This document shows, piece after piece, positions 59,899-64,000 of a stretch of DNA of 64,000 bases. The stretch lies in the NCBI GenBank assembly GCA_000974665.1, contig BBSY01000001.1, forward strand, positions 124,001 to 188,000, read 5' to 3'. Below the pieces are notes generated by a model. It made no database searches and was not told the origin of the DNA. It saw only the letters and a list, made by a program, of their open reading frames with translations. The DNA is from an alpha proteobacterium U9-1i. Its GTDB lineage: Bacteria > Pseudomonadota > Alphaproteobacteria > Caulobacterales > Aquidulcibacteraceae. The translations under genes and the position numbers were made by a program. How positions within the stretch are numbered: position 1 is the first letter of the stretch; every line of letters starts with the position of its first letter.

Positions 59899-62772
59899 TT
59901 AGTACTTGAAGCGAAGGCCGACGAAATAGGATCGGCCGAAGGCGTGATAGAATGAGGAGCGATCGTCCGGCGTCAGGTACTGATCGTTCACTTCATCGGT
60001 GAGGTTCAAGCCTTCGAGCGTGAAGGTGAGATTCTCGTTCACGGCCCATTGCGCGGCGGCGTCAATGTTGGTCGTGCCGGCGGTTGCTTCCGTAAGGTTG
60101 GCGTCTCGGCCTGGGATGTTGGTGAGGTAGTCGCTGCGGTGCGCCGCAGCGATCCGTGCGCTCAATTGTTCGCCTTCGTAGTAAAGCGTGGCGTTCCAAC
60201 TTTCGCGCGACAGACCAGTGAGATCGCCTTGAGCGACAACGGCGCCCGTTGAGTTGAGATAGGTGATGTCTGACTCAACGCTGGTGTAGTTGCCCGTGAA
60301 GCCGAAATCCGAAAGCACGCCCGGCAGGAACGTGAACGGCAATTGGAAGCCGACTTCGTATCCTTCAACAGGCCCGCCAGGCGTGTTGACGGCTTTGTCG
60401 AAGTTCCAGGTTTGGTTCATGCAACCGGCCACAACGCCGCCGCACGCAAACAAGCCGAACGCATCCGGCAGACCATCAGGGTTTGCCGCATAGTTCGGGA
60501 TCACGGTGCGCGACGTCGTCACAAGCGTGTCGATTTCCTTGCGGAAGAATGCGAGCGACACCAGCGATTCCGGCGCGAAATACCATTCGAACGACAGGTC
60601 GTAAGACGTGGCCCGGAAAGGATCGAGATCCGGATTGCCGACCGTGATCGTGCGGTTGGCGCCTGAAACACTGACGCTTGGCGCGGGGTTGAGATTGCCG
60701 AGGCCCGGACGCGCCATCACTTCAGCGGCCGCGAAGCGAACGAGGAACGAATCCATCGGCTCAAACACCATGTTGAGCGATGGCAGCGTGTCGGAATATT
60801 CGCGCTGCGTCTCAACCGTGCCGACAAATGGCGCGGCCGCGACTGGCACAAATCCCTTCGCCGTCTGATCCGTCTCGACTTGGCGAACACCGATATTGCC
60901 GCGGAAGCCGACGCCGGCGATTTCCGTGTCCCAATCGGCCTGCACGTAATAGCCGAGATCCACTTCCTCAACCGAGCGATTGTTGCCAAGCGCAGGGATG
61001 CTCGAAAGCGGATAGCGCGCCGGGTTGTTGAGATCGAGCGCGAGCGTGGCGTTGAAGAAATCCGGGCTCGCCCAGCTGTTTTGGTTGCCGACTGGCGCCG
61101 ACAGCGATCGACCCGTGAGCTCTACAAGGCGAGCGTATGAATGCGGCGACACCGCCGGCGTTTGCCCAGTGCACGCTTCCGCGTTGCTGGCCGCCGTGAA
61201 GAGCGCCGCATTGCAGCCGGGGCTGGTGAGGCCGGCCTGAAGCGGATCGCGACGCTGTTCTGTCGTATCGAACTCGAAGCGCTTCCAGTTCAGACCGCCC
61301 GACAATGTGAAGGACGGGCTGAGATCGTACTCCAGATTGACGTAAGCCGTTGTGTAGACGTTGTCCGCCGTTTGCGGACGCAAGCGAATTTGCGACAGAG
61401 TCCAGATACCCGGGTCGGTGACATTCGTGGAGCCGTAATTGAAGATCGGCAGACGGTTGTCGGTGCGATAATCGTACGAGAAGAACGGAATGTTGTTCCG
61501 GTCCCACAGGATCGTGGTTTGTATCGGGTTCTCGTGCTCGGAACTTGCGTAGCCAACAACGCCGTTGACACGGAAAACGTCGCTGAAATCGTGTTCGAGG
61601 CTCAACGTCGCTTGCTGGAACACGGTTGAAAGAACGTCGAAGCGCGCTTCCGATCGAATGTCCGTGCCGGTTGTCGCGGGCGCCGACGCGCAATTGCGGA
61701 AAACGCCGTAGGTCAGCGTTCCGCCTTGGACCGCCGCATCGCTGACGCACATGCCCTGAGAGCCTGTCGCATCATTGGACGAGCTGAACGACGGCACTTC
61801 AAGGAAGATTTCCGAACGCTCGGCATCGAACTTCGCATAGAGCAAGTCGAGGCCGATGTCGGTGTTGTCGGATGGACGCCATTGAAACGAAGCCGTCGCG
61901 CCGGTGCGTTCTTGCTCGTGTTCGTAGATGTCGTAGCGCGGAATCCGCGGGTGAAACGCGTCGTTGACCTGGGTAATGGTCGGCGATGCGACGATGGGGA
62001 AGCCTTGCGGCGCCGTCGTGCCAAAATTGTTGCTTGTATTCCAGCGCACCGTGCTCGCGCCCTCTTCGAGCGCGTCGCGATGGCTCCAGGCCACGGAGAA
62101 CAACGCGCCGAAATCGCCCCAGGTGTTGGAGACCAAGAATGCGCCGCGCGGATCATAGCTTTCAGACAGATCATTGTAGCCAACCTGCCCCGAGCCCGCG
62201 AGCGTGAAGCCTCGATAGTCGAACGGCCGGCCCGTGCGCAGATCAACTGTCGCGCCCAACGAGCCCTCTTCCGTTTCCGCCGAAGACGTTTTGCGCACGG
62301 TGATGGCGTTGAAGAGATCCGATGCAAATACGTTGAAATCGAAACCACGGCCGCGATTGGTGCCGCCGGCAGCGTCGGTTCCGCCCGCGGTGGAGATCGC
62401 CTCCATGCCGTTGATGCGAATGCGGGTGAAGTTCGAGTCGAGGCCGCGCACCGAGATTTGACGCCCTTCTCCCGCATCGCGGGTAATGGCCACGCCGGGG
62501 ATGCGTTGGATCGATTCCGACAGATTGGCGTCCGGCATGTCAGCGATATCTTCGGCAACGATCGCATCGACGGCGCCAACTTCGGCACGCTTAATATCGA
62601 TGGCTTGCGCCAGCGAGCGCCGGAAACCGGTAACGACGATTTCCTCTTCCTGCGCGCTCGGCTCAGCGTCCTGCGCGGCTGCCGTCCCGCCCATCAGGCC
62701 CGCCGCCATGGCCGCGAGCGAGATCCCGAAGGACATAGTTTTCCTGTGGTTCGACTTCCGATTCCGCGACAT
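59899..62772 (-). CDS. TonB-dependent receptor
   Basis: This 957-residue outer-membrane receptor imports a large ligand with energy from TonB. ATG 62772 follows GGAGGAAG; the longer frame to 62865 would run over the operators. A signal peptide ends near AAAQD. The TonB box is EEEIVVTGFRRSL. The plug has DMPDANLSESIQRIPGVAITRDAGEGRQISVRGL, and the barrel ends in YFVGLRFKY, with the terminal aromatic residue needed for BamA. It belongs to the large carbohydrate-type group of Caulobacterales and similar bacteria. The ligand is probably an oligogalacturonide, given the neighbours. Confidence 0.95.
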   Translation of the reverse strand: MSRNRKSNHRKTMSFGISLAAMAAGLMGGTAAAQDAEPSAQEEEIVVTGFRRSLAQAIDIKRAEVGAVDAIVAEDIADMPDANLSESIQRIPGVAITRDAGEGRQISVRGLDSNFTRIRINGMEAISTAGGTDAAGGTNRGRGFDFNVFASDLFNAITVRKTSSAETEEGSLGATVDLRTGRPFDYRGFTLAGSGQVGYNDLSESYDPRGAFLVSNTWGDFGALFSVAWSHRDALEEGASTVRWNTSNNFGTTAPQGFPIVASPTITQVNDAFHPRIPRYDIYEHEQERTGATASFQWRPSDNTDIGLDLLYAKFDAERSEIFLEVPSFSSSNDATGSQGMCVSDAAVQGGTLTYGVFRNCASAPATTGTDIRSEARFDVLSTVFQQATLSLEHDFSDVFRVNGVVGYASSEHENPIQTTILWDRNNIPFFSYDYRTDNRLPIFNYGSTNVTDPGIWTLSQIRLRPQTADNVYTTAYVNLEYDLSPSFTLSGGLNWKRFEFDTTEQRRDPLQAGLTSPGCNAALFTAASNAEACTGQTPAVSPHSYARLVELTGRSLSAPVGNQNSWASPDFFNATLALDLNNPARYPLSSIPALGNNRSVEEVDLGYYVQADWDTEIAGVGFRGNIGVRQVETDQTAKGFVPVAAAPFVGTVETQREYSDTLPSLNMVFEPMDSFLVRFAAAEVMARPGLGNLNPAPSVSVSGANRTITVGNPDLDPFRATSYDLSFEWYFAPESLVSLAFFRKEIDTLVTTSRTVIPNYAANPDGLPDAFGLFACGGVVAGCMNQTWNFDKAVNTPGGPVEGYEVGFQLPFTFLPGVLSDFGFTGNYTSVESDITYLNSTGAVVAQGDLTGLSRESWNATLYYEGEQLSARIAAAHRSDYLTNIPGRDANLTEATAGTTNIDAAAQWAVNENLTFTLEGLNLTDEVNDQYLTPDDRSSFYHAFGRSYFVGLRFKY

Positions 62773-62840
62773 CTCTTCCTCCCGGTCCGCCTTCCCCCTG
62801 ACGCGCCCGCTTTGCAAGCCGCGCCGGGTCGGATCTTTTT

Positions 62841-62854
62841 TGACACCGGTGTCA
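62841..62854. promoter_or_regulatory. Pectin-regulon operator, site 1 (perfect palindrome)
   Basis: TGACACCGGTGTCA is a perfect 14-bp palindrome, 69 bases upstream of the TonB receptor start. It shares TGACACCGGT with site 2 and with the site before the pectate lyase gene. The form fits a LacI- or GntR-type repressor. Confidence 0.85.
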
Positions 62855-62864
62855 ATCGAAGACA

Positions 62865-62878
62865 TGACACCGGTGACA
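62865..62878. promoter_or_regulatory. Pectin-regulon operator, site 2
   Basis: TGACACCGGTGACA repeats site 1 with one mismatch in the second arm. The starts of the two sites are 24 bases apart, about two helical turns, so two dimers could bind on the same face of the DNA. Confidence 0.8.
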
Positions 62879-62989
62879 ACGCTCGACCATAACAGTCAGG
62901 TCACGGATGACAAGCGAAACCGTCGCGGAAGGCGAACGCCGTAAGTTGAGAGAGCCGGAAGTGTGACTTTGAGTCCGCAGGTCATAGGC

Positions 62990-63745
62990 TCAGCGCGCGA
63001 GCCAGCCGCCATCGACGGGAATGATCGCGCCATGCACGTAGTCAGACGCGTGCGATGCGAGAAACACTGCTGCACCTGCGAGATCGGTCGCCTCGCCCCA
63101 GCGGCCCGCGGGAATGCGCGCGAGAATGTCGCGGTTGCGGGTTTCGTCGGCGCGCAACGCTTCCGTGTTGTCGGTCACCATATAGCCAGGGGCGATGGCG
63201 TTAACGTTGACACCCTTCGCGGCCCATTCGTTCGCGAGCAGCCGCGTGACGCCGGCAATCGCACTCTTGCTTGCGGTGTAGGAGGGCACACGGACGCCGC
63301 CTTGAAACGATAACATCGACGCGATGTTGATGATCTTACCGCGCCCTTTCGCGATCATGTGCTTGCCTGCGGCTTGCGCAAGAAAGAACGCCGACTTGAT
63401 GTTGACATTCATCACCGCGTCCCAATCGGCCTCTGTGAAATCGACTGAGTCCGCGCGGCGGATGGCGCCGGCGTTGTTGACCAAAACGTCCACGCCGCCC
63501 AGCGCAGCGATTGCGCCCGCGATGACGCCTTCAACCGGCGCAATGCTGCTTAGATCCGCGCGCTCATAGTGAAAGCGGCGACCAAGCGCTTTGACCTCCG
63601 CTTCGGTTTCCAAGGGCACGGAGGTGCCGGCGGCGGCAATGTCGGCCCCCGCTTGCGCGAGCGCGAGCGCCAACGCTTGCCCGAGCCCCTTGTTCGCGCC
63701 GGTGACGAGGGCGACGCGGCCCGAAAGATCAAACAAACCGCTCAT
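62990..63745 (-). CDS. kduD: 2-dehydro-3-deoxy-D-gluconate 5-dehydrogenase
   Basis: KduD reduces 2,5-diketo-3-deoxygluconate to KDG with NADH. The 251-residue SDR protein starts at ATG 63745 as [22 protein letters not shown], with the cofactor glycines. [10 protein letters not shown] follows, and YTASKSA holds the catalytic Tyr and Lys. The end has [17 protein letters not shown], as in KduD. Its start overlaps the kduI stop by four bases (ATGA). KduI and KduD are the two successive steps for the unsaturated uronate. Confidence 0.94.
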   Translation of the reverse strand: MSGLFDLSGRVALVTGANKGLGQALALALAQAGADIAAAGTSVPLETEAEVKALGRRFHYERADLSSIAPVEGVIAGAIAALGGVDVLVNNAGAIRRADSVDFTEADWDAVMNVNIKSAFFLAQAAGKHMIAKGRGKIINIASMLSFQGGVRVPSYTASKSAIAGVTRLLANEWAAKGVNVNAIAPGYMVTDNTEALRADETRNRDILARIPAGRWGEATDLAGAAVFLASHASDYVHGAIIPVDGGWLAR

Positions 63746-64000
63746 TTGAGTTGGCAAATATCGAGCACGTTCATGTCGGTATAGTCGAGATTCTCGCCAC
63801 CCATCGCCCAGATGAAGGCGTAAGCGCTTGTGCCAGAACCCATGTGGATCGACCAAGGCGGCGAGATCACTGCTTCTTCGTTGCCGATGATGATGTGGCG
63901 CGCCGAGTCGGGCTCACCCATGAAGTGAAAGACGCGCCCGTCGGGGCCGTCGAGGTTGAAGTAGAAGTACACTTCAGAACGTCGATCGTGCAGGTGCGGC
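63742..64000 (-). CDS. kduI: 5-keto-4-deoxyuronate isomerase, C-terminal part
   Basis: KduI turns 5-keto-4-deoxyuronate into 2,5-diketo-3-deoxygluconate. Only about 85 codons are in the window; the start lies beyond base 64000. The visible part contains [15 protein letters not shown] and [22 protein letters not shown], with metal-binding His and Glu of the cupin fold. The frame is open to the edge and ends ICQLK. It overlaps kduD by four bases. Confidence 0.93.
   Translation of the reverse strand, partial: PHLHDRRSEVYFYFNLDGPDGRVFHFMGEPDSARHIIIGNEEAVISPPWSIHMGSGTSAYAFIWAMGGENLDYTDMNVLDICQLK

Noticed and set aside
1-64000. CRISPR array, tRNA or rRNA genes, insertion sequence
   Set aside because: No spaced direct repeats, cloverleaf sequence, rRNA segment or transposase frame was seen on either strand.

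Overview
The window is GC-rich, densely packed DNA from an alphaproteobacterium, most likely of the Caulobacterales/Hyphomonadaceae type. The inference rests on the GC-biased codon use, separate petA/petB/petC genes, the zapA–6S RNA–5-FCL order, a large TonB-dependent receptor next to pectin genes, and GC-rich extragenic palindromes between many genes. Genes lie close together, often with 4-base ATGA or GTGA overlaps. No tRNA, rRNA, insertion sequence or CRISPR array was seen.

Layout. 1-9.5 kb: start of a CDF metal exporter, glutamate synthase (gltB, gltD; minus strand), uppP with a DUF488 gene, and an NDUFA9-like gene with a membrane protein. 9.7-13.7 kb: a secreted protein with an internal duplication, yebC, an AT-richer two-gene cassette (53-aa ORF plus a TIR/deoxyribosyltransferase-like protein), 5-formyltetrahydrofolate cyclo-ligase, 6S RNA and zapA. 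13.8-18.7 kb: a glycolytic cluster gap-(small membrane proteins, DUF1993)-pgk-fba. 18.7-27 kb: two DUF2799 paralogs, a DUF805 protein, thiE, a standalone TIR protein, an OPT transporter, a chagasin-like inhibitor, an orphan ClpP and a SleB-type hydrolase. 27-31.6 kb: petABC (cytochrome bc1) on the minus strand, divergent from trmL-hemF. 31.7-37.5 kb: palindromic repeats, an AbrB/Doc toxin-antitoxin pair whose toxin lacks the Fic histidine, an FMN reductase divergent from a MarR gene, an acyltransferase, cca and a Nudix CoA pyrophosphatase. 37.5-45.7 kb: DUF1285 divergent from a MoxR-DUF1428-DUF58-DUF4159-vWA-like operon, then a GNAT gene. 45.8-52.5 kb: an MFS exporter, an RND adaptor and pump, a DUF1295 protein and a single-domain response regulator. 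52.5-64 kb: a pectin-use locus.

How it works together. The pectin locus encodes pectinesterase and pectate lyase for polymer attack, a 957-aa TonB-dependent receptor for uptake over the outer membrane, a three-part TRAP transporter, KduI and KduD for the unsaturated uronate, KDG kinase and an unplaced hydratase-like enzyme. Near-identical TGACACCGGT palindromes lie upstream of both the receptor and the pectate lyase, which suggests one LacI- or GntR-type regulator for the locus. KDPG aldolase, the oligogalacturonide hydrolase and the regulator are not in the window.

The best candidates for something new are the 53-aa ORF/TIR-like cassette before yebC, the roughly 110-residue insert in cytochrome b, the Doc toxin with His changed to Pro, and the shared pectin operators.
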